This document shows positions 1-11,599 of a stretch of DNA of 64,000 nt, in pieces. The position numbers were made by a program, and so were the translations under genes. This DNA is from BJHQ01 sp964654285 (GTDB lineage Bacteria > Planctomycetota > UBA11346). Each line of letters opens with the position of its first letter. Positions within the stretch are counted from its first letter, which is position 1. The stretch spans positions 1-64,000 of the forward strand of contig CAZZJC010000023.1 of assembly GCA_964654285.1 (NCBI GenBank), in the 5' to 3' direction. The notes under the pieces are model-generated. The model did no database searches, had not been told where the DNA came from, and saw nothing but the letters and a program-made list of their open reading frames with translations.

Positions 1-2994
1 CTCTGCGGGTTCGATTGGATAGTTATTATGGCTTTGAAAGTGGATTAGTATCAGGTACCGGCCGTTGGCGTCGAAGACGCTGACGCGGTAAAGATCCTCA
101 TCGAGCACATAACTGCGCCCGGCGGCGTCGACGGCGAGATCGGTCACGCTCTCGAACTGGCCCGGGTTCGTCCCTTCCTGGCCGAAGACCAGCGGCGAAT
201 CGGCTGCGTTGCCGCCATCCAGGCGGAAACGCACCACCTGCCGGCGTTTGCGATCAAGCACATGCACGGCACTGCCGTCGGGAACCACCGCCAGGGTGCG
301 CACGTCGGCGACCTTGCCCGCGCCGAAGCGGCGGACGAGCCAGCCTTCCGCGTCGAAGAGCAGGAATCCCCGGTCATCCGGGTCGGCAGCGACGAGGCGG
401 CCCTGCCCGTCGGCGGCGAACAGCGCGGTGCGGCGCAGGGCGGCACCGCGCATCGCCACCGTGCCGCCCGGGCGGTGGCGTGAGACGAAGCCGCCGCTCC
501 AGGTGATCAGGAGTCCGCCGGCAGGATCGCTGGCCAGGGCGAGCGGCTCGCCGCGCTTCGCCACCAGGCCGGTCAGGGCCTGCGGCTGCGCCACGACCTC
601 GCATTTGCCCTGCCCATCGAGGGCGAGTACGCGACCGTCGGCGACCAGCAGGAGCAGGTCGCGGCTGCCGGCGGGATGGCAGATAGCGATGGGCGCGGCC
701 GCCTTTTCACTCGGCAGCGCCAAGGTGCCCAGGCGCTGGAAGCGGTCGAAACGCAGCACCTGGCGCTGCTCGGCATCCAGGCACGACACCGTGCCGTCCT
801 GGGCCAGGGCGATCCGGGTCAGGTTGCGGAAGGCGTCGTCGCCGTCGCCAGCGCGGCCGAGCTGGCCGATCGCCTTGCCGTCGGCCCCGACCGTCAGCAC
901 CCCGCCCCGGCCCTGGTCGGCGATGTAGAGGACGCCGTCGGGGGCGAGGGCGAGGTCGGTCGGGCGGTTGAGCTGGCCGAACGAGCGCACCTGCGAGCCG
1001 TCGGTGCGGAAGGTCCGTACCGTGGCATTGCCGGCATCGAGGATGATCACCCCTTCGCGCGTCGCCCAGAACGCGGCGGGTTGGCGCAGGCGCTCGGCCA
1101 AGGATGTCGGCTGCGCCGGGCCCCAGCCGGCCCCAAGGCGCAGCAGCCGGTCGGCGGCCAGGCCCCACCAGATGCCGGTGCTGTCGCGTTGGAGGCGCAG
1201 CAGCGGCGGTTCGGCGTCCTCGCCCAGGGCGATCCACGGCTTGAGCTGCCGACTGCGCGGCTGGTCCAGGGGATCGACGGTCACGGTCAGGCTGGCGATG
1301 GTTTCCAGGCCGCGCAGGTCGCGTGCGACCACCCGCATGGTCAGCACGCCGGGGATGGCCGGCGCCGTCCATTCGACCTCGGGCAGGCCGGTATCGCTGG
1401 CGGCAAAGCGGCCGCCGCATCCCAACGGCGCGGCGACCGACCAGCGGTAGATCACGTTGCTGGCCGCCGGGTCGAAGGGCAGGCGCACCGTCACGGTGGA
1501 GCCGGCGACGGCGCGCTGCGGCACCGGTGCGGCGATGAGCGCCGGACCCTGCGGCACGTTCCTGGTGCCTGGGGCCGGGCGCGCGGCCGCGACGACCGGC
1601 GCGGGCGGGATTGCCGTCGCCGTCTCGGTCGGGGAAGGCCGGGGCGGAATGGGCTTGGCCGTCGGCACCGGGGTGAAGGCGACCGCCGTCTGCGGCCGGG
1701 GCGCAACCGCAGGGGCGGGCACCGGTTCAGCGGCGGGCTCCTGCGGCTTCACCGGGGCGACGGTGGCGACCGGCGCCGGCGCAGCGGCCGGATGACCCGC
1801 CAGGCCCAACCACAGCAGGCCACCGCCGAGGGCGATGAACGCGGCGACGCCTGCGCCGAGCAGCACCGCGGACCTGCGCTTCACCGCCGGCCGGCTCGAT
1901 GCACTGAGCGGATCCAGCCCGGATTTCAGCCGTTCGAGGTCCGCCGCCAGCTCGGCCGCCGTCTGGTAGCGGTCCTCGACCGCCTTGGCCATCAGGCGCA
2001 GCACCACCGTCTGCCAGGGATCGGGGATGGTGGCGTCGAACTCGCGCGGAGGTTTGGGGGCGACGTGGATGTGCTGGTAGATCACCGAGGTCGCATCGCC
2101 GGCGGTGAACGGCAGGCGGCCGGTCAGCAGTTCATAGAAGACCACGCCCAGGGCGTAGAGGTCGGTGCGCTGGTCGCAGGGCAGGCCCCGGCCCTGTTCG
2201 GGCGAGAAATAGCTGACCGTGCCCTGCACGGTGCCGGTGGCGGTCAGGGCATGGCTTTCGGCGGCGAGCTTCACCAGGCCGAAATCCATGATCTTCAGCA
2301 CGCCCCGGCGGTCGATCATCATGTTGCCCGGCTTGATGTCGCGGTGGACCATGCCGTGCTCGCCCGCGGCCATCAATCCGCGGGCCGCCTGCAACAGCAG
2401 GTCGACGGATTCCTGCTGGGTCGGCCGCCAGCCGCCCTTCAGGCGCTGGGCGAGATCCTGACCTTCGACGAATTCCATCGCGAAATAGTGGTTGCCGCGA
2501 TGCTCGCCGGCGGTGTAGACCTGGATCACATGCGGGCTGTTGATCAGCGCCACGGCCTTGGCCTCAAGCTGGAAGCGCGCCCGGAAGCCGGGGTGCTCGC
2601 ACAGGTGGCGCGGCAGCACCTTGATCGCCACCGGCCGGTCGAGGCTGAGCTGGCGACCGAGGTACACCGCGCCCATGCCGCCACGACCGAGCAGGCGTTC
2701 AAAGACGAAGTCGCCCCAGACCTGACCCCGATGCGTGCCGCTGCCGGTGACCCCAGGAGGCCGGGTGCCCTCGACGTTGATGTGGGTCAGTTCGGTGTCC
2801 GACGTGACTTCAGCGTGCGCCGGCGCCAAGGGATCATCGGGACCAGGCTCGACGGGCAGTTTATAGAGCGTCGTGGTGTGCGGCCGCACCACGGTATCGG
2901 TGCCCGACAGGTCCACGATCAGGGTCTTGTCGGACGATCCGGCCGAGGCCTCGGGAGGGGGCGGATCAGAGCGGCGTTGGTCCAATTCGCTCAT
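1..2994 (-). CDS. Membrane Ser/Thr protein kinase fused to NHL-type beta-propeller (3' end outside window)
   Basis: Hanks-type kinase predicted to phosphorylate Ser/Thr on cytoplasmic partners, with a large domain on the far side of the membrane. The frame is open from ATG at 2994 to base 1, so the C-terminus is missing. Visible parts: N-terminal Thr/Pro-rich segment; glycine loop GRGGMG near residue 101-106; HRDIKPGN at 217-224; DFG at 237-239; one membrane helix at about 371-398; a Pro/Ala-rich linker; a PKD-like beta-sandwich; then propeller repeats (motifs such as GTVSCLDAEQRQ). The kinase half closely resembles the kinase at 5381-8203. The extracytoplasmic half resembles the secreted propeller at 3093-5384, so this one gene combines the content of its two neighbours. 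Kinase assignment is firm; ligand and targets are unknown. The last 19 or so codons are AT-rich and no longer match the paralogue. Confidence 0.9.
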   Translation of the reverse strand, partial: MSELDQRRSDPPPPEASAGSSDKTLIVDLSGTDTVVRPHTTTLYKLPVEPGPDDPLAPAHAEVTSDTELTHINVEGTRPPGVTGSGTHRGQVWGDFVFERLLGRGGMGAVYLGRQLSLDRPVAIKVLPRHLCEHPGFRARFQLEAKAVALINSPHVIQVYTAGEHRGNHYFAMEFVEGQDLAQRLKGGWRPTQQESVDLLLQAARGLMAAGEHGMVHRDIKPGNMMIDRRGVLKIMDFGLVKLAAESHALTATGTVQGTVSYFSPEQGRGLPCDQRTDLYALGVVFYELLTGRLPFTAGDATSVIYQHIHVAPKPPREFDATIPDPWQTVVLRLMAKAVEDRYQTAAELAADLERLKSGLDPLSASSRPAVKRRSAVLLGAGVAAFIALGGGLLWLGLAGHPAAAPAPVATVAPVKPQEPAAEPVPAPAVAPRPQTAVAFTPVPTAKPIPPRPSPTETATAIPPAPVVAAARPAPGTRNVPQGPALIAAPVPQRAVAGSTVTVRLPFDPAASNVIYRWSVAAPLGCGGRFAASDTGLPEVEWTAPAIPGVLTMRVVARDLRGLETIASLTVTVDPLDQPRSRQLKPWIALGEDAEPPLLRLQRDSTGIWWGLAADRLLRLGAGWGPAQPTSLAERLRQPAAFWATREGVIILDAGNATVRTFRTDGSQVRSFGQLNRPTDLALAPDGVLYIADQGRGGVLTVGADGKAIGQLGRAGDGDDAFRNLTRIALAQDGTVSCLDAEQRQVLRFDRFQRLGTLALPSEKAAAPIAICHPAGSRDLLLLVADGRVLALDGQGKCEVVAQPQALTGLVAKRGEPLALASDPAGGLLITWSGGFVSRHRPGGTVAMRGAALRRTALFAADGQGRLVAADPDDRGFLLFDAEGWLVRRFGAGKVADVRTLAVVPDGSAVHVLDRKRRQVVRFRLDGGNAADSPLVFGQEGTNPGQFESVTDLAVDAAGRSYVLDEDLYRVSVFDANGRYLILIHFQSHNNYPIEPAE

Positions 2995-3092
2995 GGCTCT
3001 CGCGGGGTGGGCAGAGCATGGCGGCCGACTCGGAAGGGGCAATCACTTCGTGAACGGGAATGGTCGATCAGCGCGGTGCTGATGGCCGGTTT

Positions 3093-5380
3093 TCACCAGT
3101 CGAGGCCGACCAGGCGGCCTTCGTGGCCGATCCAGATCTGGCCGTCCGGGGCGATCGCGCCGGTGGGGCAGCGGGTCAGGCCCACATCGGCGACCTTGAC
3201 GGTGACGAGGGGGACGAGGTTCGCTCCATGGAAGTCGAGGGTCTGCACGTCGCGGCGCGAGTTGTCGATCACATGCAGCAGGCCGAAGCGGTCGCAGGCC
3301 AGCTGCACCGGATCGCGGAACTGGGCCGGGCCTTCGCCGTTGCCGCCGCCATTGCCGACGTGGGCCGCCTTGCCGGCGGATGGATCGAACGCCCACTTCT
3401 TGAGCTCGCTGGTCTTGTCGTCGAACACGTAGACCGCGCTGCCATCGGGCGCCGCCGCGACCAGGGTCGGGGTGCGCAGATCGGACGCCGTCTTGCCGTA
3501 CTGGGCGAAGCTGGCGATGAAGCGGCCGTCGGAGGCGAAGACGCTGACGCGGTAGAGATCATCATCGAGCACGTAGCTGCGCCCGGCGGCGTCGACCGCG
3601 AGCGCCTTCACCGCCTCGAACTGGCCGCTGTTCTTGCCCGGCTGGCCGAAGCTGACCGGGGCGTCCTTGTCGGGGTCGCCGTCGAGACGCAGGCGCACGA
3701 CCTGGCGTTTCTTGCCGTCGAGGATGTGCACCGCGCTGCCGTCGGGCACCACCGCGAGCGCGATCGCTTCGCCGACCTTGCCGGCGCCGAAGCGCCGCAG
3801 CAGCCAGCCTTCGGCATCGAAGAGGGCGAACGCCTTGCCGTCGACCGCGACGGTGCGGCCCAGGCCGTCGACCGCGAACAGCCCGGACGGGCGCAGCGCG
3901 GCGCCGCGCACGGCTACGCCGCCATCGGCACGATGGCGCGAGACCAGGCCTTCGCTCCAGGTGATGTAGAGGTCGCCGGTGAGATCGGTGGCGAGGGCGA
4001 GCGGTTCGCCTGGGCGTTCGATCAGACCGGATTCGGCCAACGGCTTGGCGACCAGCTCGGACTTGCCCTTGGCGTCGAAGCCGAGCACGCGGCCGTCCGC
4101 GAGCAGCACCAGCAGGCCGCGCGGATGGTTGACCAGGTCGACCGGCGCGGCCGGTTTCTCCTTGGGCAGGGCCAGGGAGGTCAGGCGGCGATGGAAGCGG
4201 TCGAAGCGCAGCACCTGGCGCGATTCCGCATCGAGGGCGTTCACCGTGCCGTCGCCGGCGAGGGCGATGCGGGTGAGGCCGCGGAAGGAATCATCGCCTT
4301 CACCGGCGCGGCCGAGCAGGCCGTGCGTCTTGCCGCCCGGGGCCAGCACCAGCACGCCGCCGAGTCCCTGGTCGGCGACGTAGATCGTACCATCGGCGGC
4401 GACGGCGAGATCGGTCGGCCGCACGAACTGGCCGAACGCCTTGCCCTGGCTGCCGTCGCCGCGGCAGGTCCGCAATGTGGTCGCACCCGCATCCAGGACG
4501 TACAGGTCGCCGCGCACCACGGCGACCGCCACCGCCTTGCGCGGGGTCTCGGCGAAGGCGACCGGTTGCGCCAGCGACCAGCTGGTGCCGAGGCGCACGA
4601 CCTGGCCTGCGGTGCCCAGACCCCACCAGATGCCGGTCCCGTCGCGGGTCAGGCGGGCCAGCGCAGGCTCGGCCTCGCCGCCGTAGCGGATCGCCGGCCT
4701 GGGCTGCCGCCCGCGCAGGTCGTCGGCCTTGGCGACGGTGACGGCGAGCGTGGCCGGCGTCTCCTGGCCATAGGCATCGCGCGCGACCACCTCGACCGAG
4801 ACCGGACCGGGCAGGGCCGGGGCGGTCCATCCGATCTCGGGCTGGCCGGTGCTGGCGGTGGCGAAGCGCCCGACCGCCCCGGCCGGCCCCTTGGCGGTCC
4901 ACAGATAGACGACGTCATCGCCATCGGGATCGGCGAACGGCAGGCGCAGGGTCAGCGTCGCGCCGGCCACGGCGTTCACCGGCGCCACCGCGCCGGTCAG
5001 CGCGGGCGGCGCGTTCGGCGCGGCCTCGGCGGGCAGCGGCACCACGTCGAAACCCGCCTCGATCTTCGCGTCGGCCGCGACCCAGGTGATCCGCGCCGGC
5101 AGCGGCGCCTCGCCGACCGCGCGCAGCAGCTGCGCCTTGGCGACCAGGCGGCGGTTCTCGACGATGATCTCCTTCGTCAGCGGATGCTTCTTCACCGTGC
5201 CGGGGCCGTAGATCGCCAGCATGCCGCCCGGGGTCAGCTTCGCGGAGGCGTCAAAGCGGACGCCGAGCTGCTTGGCGTCCGCCACATCGACCAGGCCGAG
5301 CGGCTGATCCGCCGCAGCCAGGCCGGCCAGGCCGGCGACCAGAGGCAGGAGACGGGAAACGCGCATGGGGGATCTCACGG

Positions 5381-5384
<4 letters not shown>
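3093..5384 (-). CDS. Secreted PKD-like/NHL beta-propeller protein
   Basis: 763-residue exported protein of unknown ligand. The first ATG (5384) overlaps the kinase stop in ATGA, giving translational coupling. A second in-frame ATG at 5366 begins a cleaner signal peptide (MRVSRLL followed by an Ala/Leu-rich core) and may be the real start. After the signal come a beta-rich region, a PKD/Ig-like module at about residues 125-210 (PEIGWTAPALPG is typical) and at least two sets of NHL/SMP-30-like propeller blades (repeats of the type DLAVAADGTIYVADQG). It has no kinase domain, but its ectodomain matches the C-terminal half of the gene at 1-2994. With the upstream kinase it forms a two-gene module, and may be that kinase's extracellular partner (inference). 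Confidence 0.85.
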
Positions 5385-8203
<2,819 letters not shown>

Positions 8204-8356
8204 GGCGGGCGCGGATCGTTGGCGGGCAGCATGAGGGCGACCGCCGGCAGGGTCAATCGCGGCCGATCGCTCCTGGGCACCGTGGCGCCGGCCGGCGCCG
8301 CCCCGCCCGGACCCGCACCTGCCTGGAAGCGACGCAGGATTTTCCGGGATCAGCGT

Positions 8357-8384
8357 TTGACCGGCGTCCCGGCGGGGCTAGGGT
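8357..8384 (+). promoter_or_regulatory. Candidate sigma70-type promoter
   Basis: TTGACC and TAGGGT separated by 16 bp, about 58 bp upstream of the ATG at 8442. The -35 box is close to consensus and the -10 is weak. Supported by pattern and position only. Confidence 0.35.
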
Positions 8385-8441
8385 CCGCATCCCATTTCGC
8401 ACCGGTTCCGGCATGTCCGGGCCCGATCGCGCGGGAGCCCC

Positions 8442-9242
8442 ATGACGAAGCCCACCCCGACGACCAGCCCGCTCACCGCCGATCTGCTCCAGATCTGCAC
8501 CGCCCTGGAGACCCGCTACGGGCTGCGCAAGCCCAGTCCCCATCCGGACTTCATCGAGGCGCTGGTGTACCAGATCCTCGAACTCGGGGTCTCGGAAAAG
8601 GCGGCGAAAGACGCCCTCAAGCGCCTGCGCGAGGAATACATCGACTGGAACGACATGCGGGTCGCGACGGTGCGCGAGATCATGGACGTGATCGGCGCCA
8701 AGTACCACCGCATCCGCGAAAAGGCGGAAGACCTCAAGCACCTGCTGGCGGACATCTACACCGCCTTCCGGCGCATGGACATCAAGGATCTCCTCAACGC
8801 GGACGGCATCTCGACCCTGCGCGCCCTGCCCGAGACCACCAACATCCGCCGCGACATGGTCGAACGCGCGCTGGTGCTGATGTGCGACGTCAAGGTGCTG
8901 CCGATCGATGAAGAGCAGTTCAAGCTGCTCAAGTTCCTCGCCAACGCGACCAAGCACCTCGGCAACGCCATCCGTCCGCTCGCCTTCCAGGTCGGCCTCA
9001 AGAAGATCGAGGACGCCCTCGACATCGACGGCCTGCTGCGCCTGTCGCGCGGCCTGCGCGAGCATCACCACACGCTCCAGCTTGCGGGCGAGGACGAGCC
9101 CAAGCACATCGCCTTCGGCACCGACGAGAAGGATCCCCTCGGCATGGATCCCAAGAAGAAGGAGCCCAAGGAGAAGGAGTCCAAGGAAGCGAAGGACGAC
9201 AAGGCCAAGCCGGGAACCGGCAAGGTCGCGAAGAAGAAGTAG
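8442..9242 (+). CDS. HhH-GPD (endonuclease III-like) fold protein lacking the catalytic lysine
   Basis: 266 residues; start supported by GGGAG just upstream. Residues 15-110 follow the helical layout of endonuclease III-type glycosylases (LVYQILE, then EIMDVIG, then KAEDLKHLL). The helix-hairpin-helix segment is degenerate: where active enzymes have LPGVGxKTA, this protein has LPETTNIRR, putting Ile135 at the lysine position. The aspartate of the following PVD motif seems kept (Asp156 in LPIDEE). No Cys cluster for an iron-sulfur loop is visible. The last 40 residues are a Lys/Glu-rich tail. Probably a non-catalytic DNA- or nucleic-acid-binding relative rather than a glycosylase/lyase. It lies 56 bp upstream of yebC on the same strand, possibly co-transcribed. 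Confidence 0.6.
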   Translation: MTKPTPTTSPLTADLLQICTALETRYGLRKPSPHPDFIEALVYQILELGVSEKAAKDALKRLREEYIDWNDMRVATVREIMDVIGAKYHRIREKAEDLKHLLADIYTAFRRMDIKDLLNADGISTLRALPETTNIRRDMVERALVLMCDVKVLPIDEEQFKLLKFLANATKHLGNAIRPLAFQVGLKKIEDALDIDGLLRLSRGLREHHHTLQLAGEDEPKHIAFGTDEKDPLGMDPKKKEPKEKESKEAKDDKAKPGTGKVAKKK

Positions 9243-9298
9243 GCGCCGGTCATCCCGGCAGCCAGGCACCAGCAGCTCCACACCGCGCGGACGCGACC

Positions 9299-10057
9299 AT
9301 GGCCAAGCACTCCCACTGGGACAACATCAAGCACAAGAAGGCGATCAACGACAAGAAGAAGGGCGCCATCATCGCCAAGATGGGCAAGCTGATCACCGTC
9401 GCGGTGCAGACCGGCGGGCCCAACCCGGACGAGAACCCGCGCCTGCGCCTGGCGATGGACAAGGCGCGATCGGCCGGCGTCACCGCCGAGGTCGTCGACC
9501 GCGCGATCAAGAAGGCCGCCGGCGAGGGCAAGGACGGCAAGGCGATGGTCGAGATCACCTACGAAGGCTATGCCCCCGGCGGCGTCGCCGTCGTGGTGCA
9601 GGCGCTCACCGACAACCGCACCCGCACCGCGCCCGAGATCAAGAAGCTCTTCGAAAAAGCCGGCGGTTCCGTCGGCATCCCCGGCTGCGTCGCCTGGCAG
9701 TTCAAGCCCAAGGCGGTGTTCCTGGTCGGCGCCGCCGCCCAGCCCGGCAAGGCCAACGCCAGGCTGGACGAAGAACAGGTGATGAACGCCCTGATCGAAG
9801 CCGGCATCGAGCCCGACGATCTCGTGCAGGAGGACGACCAGGTCTCGGTCGCCGCCGAGGCCAGCCGCTTCGACGCCGTCAGCAAGGCCCTCACCGCCGC
9901 CGGCTTCACCATCGCCAGCGCCGACCGCATCCTGGTGCCCGAGAACCGCGTCCCGGTCGCCGCCGGCGACGGCGCGACCGTGGTGCAGGGCCTGGTCGAC
10001 AGCCTGGAAGAGCACGACGACGTGCAGGAAGTGTTCCATAACGGCGAGATGCCGTGA
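9299..10057 (+). CDS. yebC: YebC/TACO1 family regulator
   Basis: 252 residues, usual length for the family. Starts MAKHSHWDNIKHKK, the hallmark N-terminus (family form MAGHSKWxNIKH). It continues with AMDKAR, the EITYEGYAPGG motif and NRTRTAPEIK, and keeps the three-domain layout. Family members were described as transcriptional regulators (PmpR) and more recently as ribosome-associated factors relieving stalls at proline stretches. Cytoplasmic. Proline-rich linkers are frequent in the proteins of this window, which would suit the translation role (inference). Confidence 0.93.
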   Translation: MAKHSHWDNIKHKKAINDKKKGAIIAKMGKLITVAVQTGGPNPDENPRLRLAMDKARSAGVTAEVVDRAIKKAAGEGKDGKAMVEITYEGYAPGGVAVVVQALTDNRTRTAPEIKKLFEKAGGSVGIPGCVAWQFKPKAVFLVGAAAQPGKANARLDEEQVMNALIEAGIEPDDLVQEDDQVSVAAEASRFDAVSKALTAAGFTIASADRILVPENRVPVAAGDGATVVQGLVDSLEEHDDVQEVFHNGEMP

Positions 10058-10207
10058 GGTGATCAGCCGGACCTGCCAGCTGGCGTCGGATCCCTTGACC
10101 ATGCCGTGTCTCCGGTGTGCGTGCCTCATAGGTGGAGGCCGGGCTGTTGTCGCTGGGTCGAGGCCACATCGTTGAAAGATCCGTTCCGCCAATGGGCATG
10201 CACGGAT

Positions 10208-11599
10208 ATGAACACATCACCCGATGACTGCAGCCTGTTGACCGCCGTCGCCGCCGGCGACCAGGAAGCCTTCGCCCGGTTGGTTTCCCGCCATCAGGCG
10301 CTGGTCGCGGCATCCTGTCGCCGCCAGGCCCCCCACGCCGAGGTCGACGACTGCATCCAGGCCGTATTCCTTATCCTCTTGCGCAAGCCGCTGGTTGCCG
10401 CCCGCGCGCCGAGCTTGGCCGCATGGCTGCTCCGTGTGGCGGTCTTCGTCTGCCGCCACAGCCGTCGCGCCGCCCAACGGCGGACCCGGGCCGAGCGACG
10501 CACCCAACCCTCCGCAGGACACGAACCCGATGCCACCGTGCTCGACCACCTCGATGTCAGCCTCAACCGGCTGCACGAACGGCAACGCACCGTCATCGTG
10601 CTTCATTACTATCAGGGTCTCGATGCGGCCGAGGTTGCCGAGCGCCTAGGCATCAAGCGCGATCATGTCTATCTGCTGCTGCACCGTGGCCTGGCCTCGC
10701 TCCGCGCGGCACTGTCCCAGCGCGGCGTCGCGGTCGGAACCACCGCTCTCACGGCCATCCTCATCGGCCAAGTCCGGGCGGCTGGCGCTGTGGACGGGGG
10801 TGGGATCATCTCCCTGCTGGGACGGGCGACGTCGCCGCACAGCCAGGCGTTGGCTTCTTCCGCGCAGCAAGCGATGTTCATCGCCAAAATGGCACCGTGG
10901 GCCATGGCCGCCAGTCTGGCTGTGATTGTCGGTTCGGCAGCGATGGTCGCCGCAGATACCGCCCCGATCCTACGGCCGCCTGCAGCGGTCGTTCCGAACC
11001 AGATCGCGGTGGCCACTTCCACGGGACCGTCGGCAAATGAGCGCGCCGGCATCGCTGCACTCGCCACGCCGTTGCGTATCCTGGTCCGGGGCGGCGACGC
11101 GGTGCAAACCCTCACGATGATCGCGCTGGCAGGCGGGATCCGCATGCGCATCCTCGGCGATTGGCGACCGATCGACCTGGGAGAACCACCTGCCGCGTCC
11201 GAATCCCCATCTGCCCGCCCGATCGGTACGTGGCTGGACACCATCTCCGTTGCCAATGGCAGCACCTGGCACATCGCCGATGGCACCGTGGTCATCGGCC
11301 GCGGAGCCGAACGCGTGCGCATTGGCGCGTCGCTAGCAGATGCGGCCAGAGTCAGTTTGAATCTCAGTAAGATACCTGCCGAATCCGCCTTTGATTTTTT
11401 GCACAAGCTCTACCAGATCCCGATCACCGTATCTTCGGTGTGCCCTGGTCCGATCACGGTGGACGAAAGCGATGTTCCGATCTCGGTCGTGATCGCCACC
11501 ATTGCTCTGCAAGTCAGTGCTTTCGCGCACGAGAAAGCGACGGGTTGGCACATCACTCCGCTTGCGCACATCACTCCGCTTGCGGGAACAGTCCGATGA
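10208..11599 (+). CDS. Membrane-spanning ECF sigma factor with C-terminal STN-like domains
   Basis: Using ATG at 10208 the product is 463 residues; an upstream in-frame ATG (10106) would add 34 unconserved residues. Sigma region 2 lies at about 20-85 (DDCIQAVFLILLRK, then AWLLRVA) and region 4 at about 115-170 (RQRTVIVLHYYQGLDAAEVA, then GIKRDHVYLLLHRG). A hydrophobic segment at 227-249 should cross the membrane. Beyond it are two stretches resembling secretin/TonB short N-terminal (STN) modules: about 288-365 and 380-455 (VSLNLSKIPAESAFDFL, then ITVDESDVPISVVIATI). The protein thus looks like a sigma factor with its own extracytoplasmic domain instead of a separate anti-sigma factor. Its stop overlaps the next start (ATGA). 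Sigma assignment is confident; STN is inferred from pattern. Confidence 0.85.
   Translation: MNTSPDDCSLLTAVAAGDQEAFARLVSRHQALVAASCRRQAPHAEVDDCIQAVFLILLRKPLVAARAPSLAAWLLRVAVFVCRHSRRAAQRRTRAERRTQPSAGHEPDATVLDHLDVSLNRLHERQRTVIVLHYYQGLDAAEVAERLGIKRDHVYLLLHRGLASLRAALSQRGVAVGTTALTAILIGQVRAAGAVDGGGIISLLGRATSPHSQALASSAQQAMFIAKMAPWAMAASLAVIVGSAAMVAADTAPILRPPAAVVPNQIAVATSTGPSANERAGIAALATPLRILVRGGDAVQTLTMIALAGGIRMRILGDWRPIDLGEPPAASESPSARPIGTWLDTISVANGSTWHIADGTVVIGRGAERVRIGASLADAARVSLNLSKIPAESAFDFLHKLYQIPITVSSVCPGPITVDESDVPISVVIATIALQVSAFAHEKATGWHITPLAHITPLAGTVR
11549..11584 (+). repeat. Perfect 18-bp tandem duplication at the 3' end of the sigma-STN gene
   Basis: CACATCACTCCGCTTGCG occurs twice back to back, giving a doubled HITPLA in the protein. 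It is in frame and lies just before the stop, so it lengthens the tail by six residues without disrupting the coupling to the next gene. Looks like a recent slippage event. Confidence 0.9.

Noticed and set aside
676..3432. Very long open frame on the plus strand opposite the kinase (and similar ones opposite 3093-8203)
   Set aside because: Composition is Gly/Arg/His/Ala-rich with no domain; it is the mirror of real minus-strand genes in GC-rich DNA, where stops are rare.
8353..8400. Riboswitch upstream of the HhH-GPD gene
   Set aside because: Only a promoter-like pair of boxes is seen; no conserved riboswitch core recognised.
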